This document shows positions 42,712-50,334 of a DNA stretch of 50,334 nt, one piece after another. The stretch's first letter is position 1. Every line of letters starts with the position of its first letter. A model generated the notes under the pieces. It was not told the origin of the DNA. It ran no database searches and worked only from the letters and a program-made list of their open reading frames with translations. Made by a program: the position numbers and the translations under genes. The stretch covers positions 1-50,334 of the forward strand of contig CABZDW010000009.1 in NCBI GenBank assembly GCA_902524545.1. The letters are read 5' to 3'. Source of the DNA: an uncultured Pelagibacteraceae bacterium. GTDB lineage: Bacteria; Pseudomonadota; Alphaproteobacteria; Pelagibacterales; Pelagibacteraceae.

Positions 42712-43878
42712 ATGGAAATTCCAAAAAGTTTTTTAGGATATAAAAGAGAAAATGGAAGATCTGGAACAAGAAATCACGTAATAATTCTTCCAGTTGATGA
42801 TATCTCAAATGCTTGTGCAGAAGCAGTTTCTAACAATATAAAAGGTACAATCGCTTTACCTCACTCTTACGGACGACTGCAATTTGGGGCAGATTTAGAA
42901 TTACATTTTAGAACGATGATTGGAACTGGAAGTAACCCAAATGTTGCAGCAGTAATTGTAATTGGCATAGAGCCAAAGTGGACAAAAAAAATTGTTGATG
43001 GAATTGCTAAAACTGGCAAACCAGTCGAAGGTTTTCATATTGAACGAACTGGAGATATTGGAACAGTTATGAAAGCTTCTAAGAAAGCTCAAGAATTTGT
43101 AATGTGGGCTTCTGAAAAACAAAGGGAAGAGTGTCCAATAAGTGATTTATGGATTTCAGTAAAATGTGGCGAGTCTGATACTACATCAGGTCTTGCATCT
43201 AATCCAACAGTTGGAAACTTAATGGATAAACTGGAACCACTGGGTGTGCATTTGTGTTTTGGAGAGACATCAGAACTTACAGGAGCAGAAAAAGTTTGTG
43301 CAACAAGAGGAGCTACAAAAGAAGCATCAAATAAATTTATGAAAACTTGGGGTGCATATAATGATTTTATTTTAAAAGAGGCGACAGATGACCTTTCTGA
43401 AAGTCAACCAACGGCAGGTAACATTGCTGGGGGTTTAACAACTATAGAGGAAAAAGCTTTTGGAAACTTTCAAAAAATTGGAAATTGTAAATTTATAGAT
43501 GTCCTAGAACCAGCTGAAGAGCCTAAAAAAGGTAAAGGGTTATATTTTATGGATACTTCATCAGCAGCAGCCGAATGTGTAACATTACAAGCCGCAGCGG
43601 GGTTTAACATTCATTTATTTCCAACTGGTCAAGGCAATATTGTAGGAAACCCAATAGAACCTGTTGTTAAGTTAACAGCAAATCCGTTAACTGCAAAAAG
43701 TATGAGTGAACACGTAGATTGCGATGTTTCAAAAATTCTTTCAAGAGAAATGAATTTATCAGAGGCAGGAGATAAACTTATTGAGACAACTTTAAGAGTT
43801 GCTAATGGAAGATTAACCTGTGCTGAAGCTTTAGGTCATAAAGAGTTTGTTATGACCAAACTTTATAGAAGTGCATAA
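42712..43878 (+). CDS. suyB: (2R)-sulfolactate sulfo-lyase subunit beta
   Basis: Large subunit (388 aa) of sulfolactate sulfo-lyase, related to the C-terminal part of altronate/galactarate dehydratases. Visible family blocks are [38 protein letters not shown], the cysteine-containing [25 protein letters not shown], and the late [23 protein letters not shown]. The Cys in KCGESD and nearby acidic residues likely bind iron. It starts 3 bp after suyA and is followed 14 bp later by a YeiH-type exporter, the order known from sulfolactate-degrading bacteria (suyAB with a putative sulfite exporter). Confidence 0.92.
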   Translation: MEIPKSFLGYKRENGRSGTRNHVIILPVDDISNACAEAVSNNIKGTIALPHSYGRLQFGADLELHFRTMIGTGSNPNVAAVIVIGIEPKWTKKIVDGIAKTGKPVEGFHIERTGDIGTVMKASKKAQEFVMWASEKQREECPISDLWISVKCGESDTTSGLASNPTVGNLMDKLEPLGVHLCFGETSELTGAEKVCATRGATKEASNKFMKTWGAYNDFILKEATDDLSESQPTAGNIAGGLTTIEEKAFGNFQKIGNCKFIDVLEPAEEPKKGKGLYFMDTSSAAAECVTLQAAAGFNIHLFPTGQGNIVGNPIEPVVKLTANPLTAKSMSEHVDCDVSKILSREMNLSEAGDKLIETTLRVANGRLTCAEALGHKEFVMTKLYRSA

Positions 43879-43892
43879 TTATTTTATTTAAG

Positions 43893-44966
43893 ATGGTATA
43901 TAAAAAATACTTGGTTGTAGTGCCAGGTATAATCCTTGCATTTATTCTTTATTCTCTTTCTCAAGGTTTTAATAATATTATTGGAATTGAGCTTTTAGGA
44001 TATAGCAAAAGTCCAATATCCACAGCGATGATAGCAATTTTATTGGGAATTTTTTTTGGTAATTTTTTCATAATCAGAGACAGTTTTCAAAAGGGTTTAG
44101 ATTTTAGTAGAGACTACGTATTAAAACTTGGAATTATTTGTTTAGGAATACAATTAAAGCCTTTTGAATTTTTAGATTTCGGAAAAATTGCAATTCCATT
44201 AATATTAATTTGTATAGTAAGTGTTTTAATCACTATTAAGTTATTAGTAAAAAAACTTAAAATACCAACTAGAATGGCTTATCTAATATCAATAGGAAGT
44301 ACCGTTTGTGGAACTACTGCAATAATGGCTACAGCACCAGTGATTAAAGCTAGTAAAAATGAGATTTCGTATGCTATCGCGAATATTACTCTATTTGGAA
44401 TATTATCAATGTTGTTATACCCCTACTTTGCAAACTTTTATTTTGATGGAAACTCATTATTTGCAGGTCTTTTTTTAGGAACTGCTATACATGAGACCTC
44501 TCAAGTTGCTGCAGCTGGACTTATCTATGATCAACAATTTAACAGCCCTGAAACATTAAATATTGCAACTGTGACAAAGCTTATAAGAAATACTTTTTTG
44601 ATAATAATGATACCACTGTTTGCTATTCTTTATAATAGAGGCCAGGCTGAAGGGAAAGGTTATTCCTTTTTGAGTATATTTCCCTATTTTGTTTTAGGTT
44701 TTATAGGAATGATAATATTAAGAAATATCGGAGATAACATTTTCTTGGGTGATAGCGGTAAAAATTGGATTGAGACAATAAATTTTATTAAAGCTGGTTC
44801 TAAAATTTTTTTAAGTATGGCAATGGCTGCCATAGGTTTGTCAACAAACTTAAAAGATATTAAGAATATGGGTCATGTACCATTTGTTGTGGGATTTGCT
44901 GCAATGTTTACCGTAGGAATTGTTAGTGTTATTACAATTGAAATGTACATAAAATTTTTTACTTAA
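43893..44966 (+). CDS. YeiH/UPF0324 family putative sulfite/sulfate exporter
   Basis: Inner-membrane protein of 357 aa with about ten hydrophobic segments. It matches the YeiH (UPF0324, PSE) family: KSPISTAMIAILLGIFFGN near residues 44-62, LGIICLGIQLKPFEF, the GSTVCGTTAIMATAPVIKA motif, FLGTAIHETSQVAAAGLIYD, and AAIGLSTNLKDIKNMG. Homologues next to suyAB (SuyZ) are proposed to export sulfite made by sulfonate cleavage, and the 14-bp spacing from suyB fits that role here. The ion transported has not been shown by sequence. It converges with the TauE gene by an 8-bp overlap. Confidence 0.85.
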   Translation: MVYKKYLVVVPGIILAFILYSLSQGFNNIIGIELLGYSKSPISTAMIAILLGIFFGNFFIIRDSFQKGLDFSRDYVLKLGIICLGIQLKPFEFLDFGKIAIPLILICIVSVLITIKLLVKKLKIPTRMAYLISIGSTVCGTTAIMATAPVIKASKNEISYAIANITLFGILSMLLYPYFANFYFDGNSLFAGLFLGTAIHETSQVAAAGLIYDQQFNSPETLNIATVTKLIRNTFLIIMIPLFAILYNRGQAEGKGYSFLSIFPYFVLGFIGMIILRNIGDNIFLGDSGKNWIETINFIKAGSKIFLSMAMAAIGLSTNLKDIKNMGHVPFVVGFAAMFTVGIVSVITIEMYIKFFT

Positions 44967-46053
44967 CTTGTTTTACTATTTTATTGAAATATTTTTCTCT
45001 AAACTTTGAAATTGACCTTCTAATAAATGCGGCAGCAATCCCCAAAAAAACAGCAAACAAAATAGAAAACAATCCATAAAAGAATGGCATATCTTCCGAA
45101 AACCCTTTAATAAATTTTGAAAAAAAGTTTAAATCTGTTGATTCAGCAGATATTGTTCTCTTCTGTAACTCTTCAGCAAAAAAAGTATCATAAGCTATCA
45201 CTATCCCAACAATTAATAATAAAATTGCTAATAAAGCTTTTAATCCAGAGCTATCAATCTGTTCACCGAGTTTTTGACCTACTTGAACTCCAACTATTGA
45301 TCCTACAACCAACATTAGGACTAACATAAGATCTATTGAACCATAGTTAATTGAGTGAAGAAATGTTACTATAACACTAACAAAAATTGTTACAAACAAA
45401 GAGGTTCCTGGTACTAATTTTGTTGGCATTTTAATAATGTAAATCATCGCGGGCACTAGAATAAACGCACCACCAATTCCCATTATAGCTGCGATAAAGC
45501 CAACAATTAATCCAATTATGATTGGTGTAAATATACTTTCATATAATTTAGATTTTGGAAATCTCATTCTAAATGGAAGACCATGGATCCAATAATGCAC
45601 GTGTAATTTTTTCTTCTCTACAATATTTTTTTTGGCTTTATCAATTTCACCTAAACTCTCTACTAACATCAATGTTCCGATTATTGCAAGAATGTACATG
45701 TAGGCTAAAGAAATAACTGTATCTATTTTGCCAATATCTTGAAAATAAGTGAAAGTAAAAATACCCAAAATAGTTCCTATTGTTCCACCAATTACAATTA
45801 TTAATCCCATTTTATAATCTAAGGTATTTTTTAGCCAATGAGTGGTAGATCCAGACACTGAGGTTGCCAAAATATTATTAGCTTCATTAGCAACTGCATA
45901 AGCTGGGGGGACACCCATAAAAATTAAAAAAGGTGTCATTAAAAAACCACCTCCTACTCCAAACAAACCTGAAAGAACACCAACAATGGCGCTTAACAAA
46001 AGTATTTCAACAGGATTAATAAATACTTGAGCTATAGGTAAAAAAACGTCCAT
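44959..46053 (-). CDS. TauE/SafE family sulfite exporter-like protein
   Basis: Integral membrane protein of 364 aa in the TauE/SafE (DUF81) family, whose members export sulfite, sulfoacetate or related anions. Two duplicated halves begin with VGVLSGLFGVGGGFLMTPFLIFMG (about 21-44) and LIVGFIAAIMGIGGAFILVPAMIYI (about 178-202), the repeated glycine-rich signature. An IHGLPFRMRFPKSKLYESI loop sits between them. The location between the Suy and Apr genes suggests sulfite handling. Together with the YeiH-type gene this gives two putative exporters within 2.2 kb. Confidence 0.88.
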   Translation of the reverse strand: MDVFLPIAQVFINPVEILLLSAIVGVLSGLFGVGGGFLMTPFLIFMGVPPAYAVANEANNILATSVSGSTTHWLKNTLDYKMGLIIVIGGTIGTILGIFTFTYFQDIGKIDTVISLAYMYILAIIGTLMLVESLGEIDKAKKNIVEKKKLHVHYWIHGLPFRMRFPKSKLYESIFTPIIIGLIVGFIAAIMGIGGAFILVPAMIYIIKMPTKLVPGTSLFVTIFVSVIVTFLHSINYGSIDLMLVLMLVVGSIVGVQVGQKLGEQIDSSGLKALLAILLLIVGIVIAYDTFFAEELQKRTISAESTDLNFFSKFIKGFSEDMPFFYGLFSILFAVFLGIAAAFIRRSISKFREKYFNKIVKQVK

Positions 46054-46079
46054 TTAATATAAAAAACTTAAAAATATAC

Positions 46080-46214
46080 TTATTTAAAAGTAATAAAAGT
46101 TCCTACTATAATAACACCCCAACATGCAGCTATAGCTGAAAAAATTCCTGTTTTAATAAAAGTAGTCTTTTTACTGACTAATTTATTTAGAATTTTAAAA
46201 ATTGAAAGATGCAT
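46080..46214 (-). CDS. Small hypothetical membrane protein (44 aa)
   Basis: A 44-codon ORF between the 116-aa gene and the TauE gene on the same strand. The product begins with a basic stretch (MHLSIFKILNKLVSKKTTF) and continues with one membrane segment (GIFSAIAACWGVIIVGTFITF), a typical small inner-membrane anchor. It is 26 bp upstream of tauE and could be co-transcribed with it. No ribosome site stands out. Coding is plausible because the hydrophobic run contains Cys and Trp and is not a simple A/T-driven pattern. Confidence 0.45.
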   Translation of the reverse strand: MHLSIFKILNKLVSKKTTFIKTGIFSAIAACWGVIIVGTFITFK

Positions 46215-46257
46215 CTAATCACTGAATACACCCAGTAAAAAAATTGTCAAACTTTAA

Positions 46258-46608
46258 TTAATAAATTGTTGCTCCAAAAATCTTGATCTCACCGTCTTCA
46301 ACCCCTATGACCAATCTTCCTAAAAACTCACCAGGTATTTCCTTATTAGTCTGCTTTATAAGAACTGTTATATGCTCTCCTCGTCTTAATGTTCCAAAAG
46401 GTTTATAAGTTTCGTTTAAATTTGTGATAATCTTATTATTTGCCCATTGTTTGCCGAGCTCAACTTCGTTAGCTCCAAATAGCATTTGAGTTGAAAAGTC
46501 TTTAGTAAAACCTCCATAATCCTTCATATTAGAAGCTCTTACTAAATTTTCCCAGAAAGGTTTAGCAATCATGAAAATCTCTTCATCTGACTTTGATAAA
46601 AGATCCAT
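46258..46608 (-). CDS. Hypothetical protein downstream of aprA (116 aa)
   Basis: A cytoplasmic 116-aa protein that I do not recognise. It begins MDLLSKSDEEIFMIAKPFWE, has an ASNMKDYGGFTKDFSTQML stretch, and ends in beta-rich sequence (RRGEHITVLIKQTNKE, then FLGRLVIGVEDGEIKIFGATIY). The layout resembles small SnoaL/NTF2-like or steroid-isomerase-like domains, but no diagnostic motif is seen. It follows aprA by 18 bp on the same strand, so it is probably the last gene of the aprM-B-A unit and may assist sulfite oxidation or act on a related sulfur compound. Confidence 0.8.
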   Translation of the reverse strand: MDLLSKSDEEIFMIAKPFWENLVRASNMKDYGGFTKDFSTQMLFGANEVELGKQWANNKIITNLNETYKPFGTLRRGEHITVLIKQTNKEIPGEFLGRLVIGVEDGEIKIFGATIY

Positions 46609-46626
46609 AAATTTAATTAAAACTTA

Positions 46627-48486
46627 TTATGAGGCCTTCTTCTTCTCTTTTTCGTCCACAATATGGTAAACTGGAACTTTTTCTAAAGTGAATTTACCAG
46701 TTTTAGGATCTCTTCTTGAAACTGTTAAACAATGCCAGTTTTCATCATCTAATTTCATATGATCACCTCTGTAATAATATCCAGGCCAACGCGTCTCTTC
46801 TCTATACAAAGTATGTTCAGTTACACATTGAGAAGTTAATGCTCTATGTTTTAATTCCCAGGCTCTCATTAACTGATGATAATCTTCAGCACCAACATGC
46901 TCTAAATCTTCTTGTAGCCAGGCTAAAAGTTCTAAACCCTTTTTAAGTAAATTTCCATTTGTCATATAATTTGCGGTAATACCCCCAACATATTCATCCA
47001 TAATTTTTTGAAGTCTTTGTAAACCTTGTATTGGAGAAATATAACTTGGAGAGACTGTTCCTCCAGTAATCTCATTTTGTGCTATTGTGTAATTATCTAG
47101 CGGTTTATAAACTTCCTTCTTAAAATTATCACACTGTTGATCTGAAACCTTAATTCCTTCAGCTTTTTGATCCTCAATATATTTTACTGCAGCTTTTGCT
47201 GCCAATCTTCCTTCAGTAAATGAACCAGATGAAAATTTATGAGCACTTCCTCCAACAGTATCTCCTGCTCCAAACAAACCGTCTATAGTCAGCATTCGAT
47301 TGTAGCCCCAGAAATATTCAGGAGGAGAAAGATCTTCAGGTCCACTAACCCACGCTCCAGAGCAAGTTGCATGCGAACCCATTACATATGGCTCCGAAGT
47401 TGTTAATTCTGGATTTGTATACTTTGGATCAATATTTTGTGATGCCCAAACTACTGCTTGACCAACAGTCATTCCTAAAAAGTTTTCCCAACCTACAGTT
47501 TCTAAATGAGGATCTTGAAAAGCCTCAGTCGTAACCATTTGAATTGGTCCATTACCTGAAGCTACCTCTTGGATAAACGCGTGATTTCTCAAGCATGTTG
47601 GTGTCGGATGATGATCAATATAATTTCCAACTAATTCTTTAGTTTGGTCATACCATTTCTTTTCATAATTCTCCCCATTTGCATTTTGAGTATAAGTTTT
47701 TAAATGTAAAAAATATGCTCCAACAGGTCCGTATCCATCTTTAAATCTACATAAAACAATTCTATTTTCCATTTGTGTCATTTTAGCACCAGCTGCTATA
47801 GGTAATGCGTAGGCAGAACCGTTGCTCCACGGAGCGTACCAGGTTCTTCCCATTCCCTCTCCAACAGCTCTCGGTTTAAAAATATGAGATGCTCCTCCAG
47901 CTGCGACAATAACTGTCTTTGATCTAAATACATGAAAATCACCTGTTCTCATGTTAAACCCAACAGCTCCACCAATTCTATTTTCTTTAGACTCGTCCAT
48001 TAATAAATGAGTAACAATTATTCTATTATAAATTTTATCTGCTGACTTTTTTGCAGCTTCTGCAACAATAGGTTTGTAGCTTTCACCGTGGATCATAATT
48101 TGCCACTTACCTTCTCTTAGGTATCTACCAGTTTTTTCATTTTTCATCATTGGGAGACCCCACTCATCAAACATATGGACAGTTGAGTCTACGTGTCTTG
48201 CCATGTCGTAACCTAAATCTTCTCGGACCAATCCCATTAAATCGTTACGAGCGTATCTTACATGATCCTCCGGTTGGTTTTCGTCCCATTGCATACCCAT
48301 ATAACAGTTAATTGCGTACAGACCTTGTGCGACTGCTCCACTACGATCAATATTTGCTTTTTCAACACAAATTATTTTTAAATCTCTTCCCCAATGTCTA
48401 GCTTCAAAAGTGGCTCCAGTTCCAGCCATTCCACCACCAACAACTAATACATCACATTCTTCAAAATGTGTTTTATGTTTAGCCAT
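46627..48486 (-). CDS. aprA: Adenylylsulfate reductase subunit alpha
   Basis: FAD-containing large subunit of APS reductase (619 aa). In aerobic sulfite-forming bacteria it runs in reverse, turning sulfite and AMP into APS and releasing two electrons. The N-terminal FAD motif is DVLVVGGGMAGTGATFEARHWG (about 12-33). The next blocks include RSGAVAQGLYAINCYMG and DLMGLVREDLGYDMARHVDSTVHMFDEWGLP, and VIVAAGGASHIFKPRA binds FAD. The C-terminal part has CVTEHTLYREETRWPGYYYRGD. The start overlaps the aprB stop by one base. Whether it makes or uses APS in this organism is inferred from the sulfonate context, not read from sequence. Confidence 0.95.
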   Translation of the reverse strand: MAKHKTHFEECDVLVVGGGMAGTGATFEARHWGRDLKIICVEKANIDRSGAVAQGLYAINCYMGMQWDENQPEDHVRYARNDLMGLVREDLGYDMARHVDSTVHMFDEWGLPMMKNEKTGRYLREGKWQIMIHGESYKPIVAEAAKKSADKIYNRIIVTHLLMDESKENRIGGAVGFNMRTGDFHVFRSKTVIVAAGGASHIFKPRAVGEGMGRTWYAPWSNGSAYALPIAAGAKMTQMENRIVLCRFKDGYGPVGAYFLHLKTYTQNANGENYEKKWYDQTKELVGNYIDHHPTPTCLRNHAFIQEVASGNGPIQMVTTEAFQDPHLETVGWENFLGMTVGQAVVWASQNIDPKYTNPELTTSEPYVMGSHATCSGAWVSGPEDLSPPEYFWGYNRMLTIDGLFGAGDTVGGSAHKFSSGSFTEGRLAAKAAVKYIEDQKAEGIKVSDQQCDNFKKEVYKPLDNYTIAQNEITGGTVSPSYISPIQGLQRLQKIMDEYVGGITANYMTNGNLLKKGLELLAWLQEDLEHVGAEDYHQLMRAWELKHRALTSQCVTEHTLYREETRWPGYYYRGDHMKLDDENWHCLTVSRRDPKTGKFTLEKVPVYHIVDEKEKKKAS

Positions 48487-48956
48487 TAATAATAAACTCC
48501 TTTTTTAAAAGAGTCTTTTGGAACAGTTGGTAGTTCTTGATCTGTATTTAATCCTTCTGGTTCGGAATAAAGTCTTTGAGAGTTTATCTCACCTTGATTA
48601 GGTTTATCACCTTCAGCAAGTTTAGGAATAAATTTTCCCCACGGTTTAGTAGTTATTGGAGAAACAAAGTTTTTTTCTGTTCCATTTCTAAATTTAATTT
48701 TCCATGAGATAGTTCCTTTTTCTTCCTCTCTCCTTACTCTCACGCTGTGACCCATTGGAGCAAAGTCAGCATAACCACGAACATCTATTGCATGATTAGG
48801 ACATGCCTTAACACACGAATAACATTCCCAACAAAAATTTGGTTCAATATTTTTTGCGCGTCTAATATTTTCATCAATGTGCATAATATCCGAAGGGCAA
48901 ATATCTACGCAATGACCACAGCCATCACATCTTGTCATATAAACAAAAGTTGACAT
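48486..48956 (-). CDS. aprB: Adenylylsulfate reductase subunit beta
   Basis: Iron-sulfur subunit (156 aa) that pairs with AprA and carries two [4Fe-4S] clusters. The eight ligands are visible as C10, C13, C16, C20 (RCDGCGHCVDIC) and C42, C45, C48, C52 (CWECYSCVKAC). The region after residue 60 (GYADFAPMGHSVRVRREEEKG) is the usual AprB tail that wraps AprA, ending VPKDSFKKGVYY. It overlaps aprA by one base and follows aprM by 32 bp. Gene order aprM-aprB-aprA on one strand. Confidence 0.96.
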   Translation of the reverse strand: MSTFVYMTRCDGCGHCVDICPSDIMHIDENIRRAKNIEPNFCWECYSCVKACPNHAIDVRGYADFAPMGHSVRVRREEEKGTISWKIKFRNGTEKNFVSPITTKPWGKFIPKLAEGDKPNQGEINSQRLYSEPEGLNTDQELPTVPKDSFKKGVYY

Positions 48957-48988
48957 AATTTTATTTTCTCCTATTTTTTTTTATCATA

Positions 48989-49783
48989 TTAATAGTGTTT
49001 TGGCTCTTCTCTTTTTATACCTAGGCCAAATTGCTCAGGTGCATCTGCTGGGGGTGGTAGATTATCTCTAGAACCATCTGCTTCTGCTAAATTTTTTTGA
49101 ATTGCAGCACCTGGTTTATAAAACATATGAGCAAATTTAGACCAGTAAACTCCTCCAAATAATGCAAGATTCGCTAGCACAAATAATGTTAGAAACAAAA
49201 ATGATAAGCCTAACTGACCATTGTATTGCGTATAAGACCAAGCTAAACCAAATGTTGCACAAGCTAATAAGGCGAGAACAAATAAGTCTGCTTTAATAAT
49301 TCTATACCAAGGATGAGCTTCAGCCGATACATCAACTCTCAAAAAAAACCAAAACCAGTAACCACCTAAACATGTAAGGATTGCTCCTAAGTGCCAGAGT
49401 AAAGACCAAAATTCTGAATTTGATTTGCCTACACCTGTATAACCAAAAACTAACACGGATGATGACACCCAAAATAAAATTGTACCATACATACCCAAAA
49501 CATGAGCTAATCTTCTTTTACCGAAACCTAATTCTGAAGTAGTACCAATATCAACAACAGTTGTTTTTGCGATGATTGAAGTCTTCTCACCGATTCCTAA
49601 TTTTTTAGTCGCAGCTAATTTTGCTTTTTTTGCATTATTAAAAAAATAAATTAGATTTTTATGGTGTATCATTTGGATAATAGTCCCCGCAGCAATTAAA
49701 ATTACCATTGCAAAAATAAATCCCTGCATAGCTAAAGGAGAAATAGTTTCCGCTAATATAGAAAATGGGTTAGTTTGTAACAT
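48989..49783 (-). CDS. aprM: AprM-like membrane protein of adenylylsulfate reductase
   Basis: Integral membrane protein (264 aa) next to aprBA, with about six hydrophobic segments (17-37, 88-113, 122-146, 162-182, 192-214 and a weaker one). A long polar stretch at 40-80 and a C-terminal cytoplasmic tail (about 225-264) complete it. Its position before aprBA matches the AprM anchors of sulfur oxidisers, proposed to pass electrons from sulfite oxidation into the quinone pool. Histidines in HVLGMYG, WHLGAIL and KFAHMFYK could ligate haem, but that is inference. The family lacks strong motifs, so position is the main support. Confidence 0.82.
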   Translation of the reverse strand: MLQTNPFSILAETISPLAMQGFIFAMVILIAAGTIIQMIHHKNLIYFFNNAKKAKLAATKKLGIGEKTSIIAKTTVVDIGTTSELGFGKRRLAHVLGMYGTILFWVSSSVLVFGYTGVGKSNSEFWSLLWHLGAILTCLGGYWFWFFLRVDVSAEAHPWYRIIKADLFVLALLACATFGLAWSYTQYNGQLGLSFLFLTLFVLANLALFGGVYWSKFAHMFYKPGAAIQKNLAEADGSRDNLPPPADAPEQFGLGIKREEPKHY

Positions 49784-49882
49784 TTCCGCCTGATGTTAAT
49801 TTTTTTTTAAAGATTAAATTTTTAATCTACTTAAAAAAAGAGATCAACCTCAAACTAAAGGCAATTTGTCTTTATAAAATCC

Positions 49883-50281
49883 CTATTTTTTTCTTTTATA
49901 GTGTTGTTTACTTGGAATAACTGATCTTACTCCACCTTGGGGATTCTCTACATCCCCTGATCTTCTTGGTATTAAATGAAAATGGCAGTGTAAAATTGAT
50001 TGACCTGAAACTTTACCAATATTAGTTCCTAAATTAAAACCCTCAACTTGTGGATCCTTCCTTACAATGTCCTTTTTAATGATTTTTATAAGATCATTGC
50101 AAGCAACAAGTTCATCATTTGTTAGATCAAAAAAATTCTTCATATGTCTCTTGGGTATTATTAAGCAATGATATTTTGAAACTGGATAAGTATCGTAACT
50201 TACATAAGCTAAACGATTTTGGATTATAAAACCACTTTCTTTAGAGTCACAAAATAGACATGGATTATTCGGGTCGTTCAT
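49883..50281 (-). CDS. HIT family protein
   Basis: Small nucleotide hydrolase or transferase (132 aa) of the histidine triad superfamily. The triad motif HCHFHLIPRR has H98, H100 and H102. A CLFCDSKES pair of cysteines (C8, C11) near the N terminus may bind zinc. A YDTYPVSKYHCLIIPKRHMKNFFDLTNDE segment precedes the active site. HIT proteins act on dinucleoside polyphosphates, AMP-linked compounds or ADP-ribose-type substrates. Adjacency to aprMBA (100 bp upstream, same strand) is interesting because AMP and APS are its chemistry, but a functional link is unproven. Confidence 0.88.
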   Translation of the reverse strand: MNDPNNPCLFCDSKESGFIIQNRLAYVSYDTYPVSKYHCLIIPKRHMKNFFDLTNDELVACNDLIKIIKKDIVRKDPQVEGFNLGTNIGKVSGQSILHCHFHLIPRRSGDVENPQGGVRSVIPSKQHYKRKK

Positions 50282-50334
50282 AAATCAAAATTTATATAGG
50301 TTAGATTTATTTATAGCTAAATTATAATATTTAG

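Noticed and set aside
1-50334. CRISPR arrays, insertion sequences, prophage genes or integrases
   Set aside because: No regularly spaced repeats, terminal inverted repeats, transposase or integrase motifs were noticed; the only clear repeats are the three hairpin elements at 38.6-39.8 kb.

Overview
The window is a piece of an AT-rich, gene-dense bacterial chromosome that looks like SAR11 (Pelagibacterales, marine Alphaproteobacteria). The pointers are the very low GC content, short or overlapping gene junctions, several periplasmic-binding-protein-dependent TRAP transporters, a NuoA-G complex I block, a tig-clpP-clpX-lon block, and AprBA with an AprM-like anchor next to sulfonate genes. This assignment is inference from gene content and composition; no rRNA gene lies in the window.

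Layout. 1-6.2 kb: complex I genes nuoA to nuoG on the minus strand. nuoG is cut by the window edge and broken by an apparent 1-base deletion. 6.26-6.43 kb: tRNA-Asp and tRNA-Val. 6.65-7.6 kb: a lone FkbM-type methyltransferase. 7.7-13 kb: a serine/alanine-glyoxylate aminotransferase, divergent from an enolase-superfamily (MR/MLE) enzyme and a GlcD-GlcF-like flavin/Fe-S dehydrogenase. 13-17.8 kb: a minus-strand unit dctP-dctQ-dctM-enoyl-CoA hydratase-CaiB CoA-transferase, which suggests uptake and CoA-dependent breakdown of an organic acid. 17.9-23.85 kb: tRNA-Leu-tig-clpP-clpX-lon, protein folding and proteolysis. 23.9-27.6 kb: small genes (DUF1289, histidine phosphatase, family 5-like uracil-DNA glycosylase, YbgC thioesterase, DUF3047) and several membrane microproteins. 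27.6-33 kb: a second TRAP operon of TakP-like type, followed by an NCS1 permease and an SDR. 33.1-38.3 kb: plus-strand run of GMC oxidoreductase, TerC, SDR, M23 peptidase, membrane proteins and a hydratase-like protein. 38.3-39.8 kb: a GC-richer, hairpin-rich interval with a putative structured RNA and/or a 63-aa ORF, a small secreted protein, a porin-like protein, and three copies of a 25-bp hairpin element. 39.8-50.3 kb: Fe superoxide dismutase, then a sulfonate/sulfite module (xsc, suyA, suyB, a YeiH-family exporter, a TauE/SafE exporter, aprM-aprB-aprA and an unknown gene), and a HIT protein.

How the genes fit together. The distinctive part is 40.5-49.8 kb. Xsc releases sulfite from sulfoacetaldehyde and SuyAB from sulfolactate. 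The sulfite can then leave through two putative exporters or be oxidised to APS by reverse-acting AprBA, with AprM as the membrane electron link. The upstream TRAP system and GMC dehydrogenase could feed this module, for example with isethionate, but that is a hypothesis. The most unexplained sequence is at 38.34-39.80 kb. Another structural regularity is a perfect hairpin immediately after dctP in both TRAP operons, well placed to set a high ratio of binding protein to membrane subunits. I saw no CRISPR array, insertion sequence, integrase, rRNA or replication origin.
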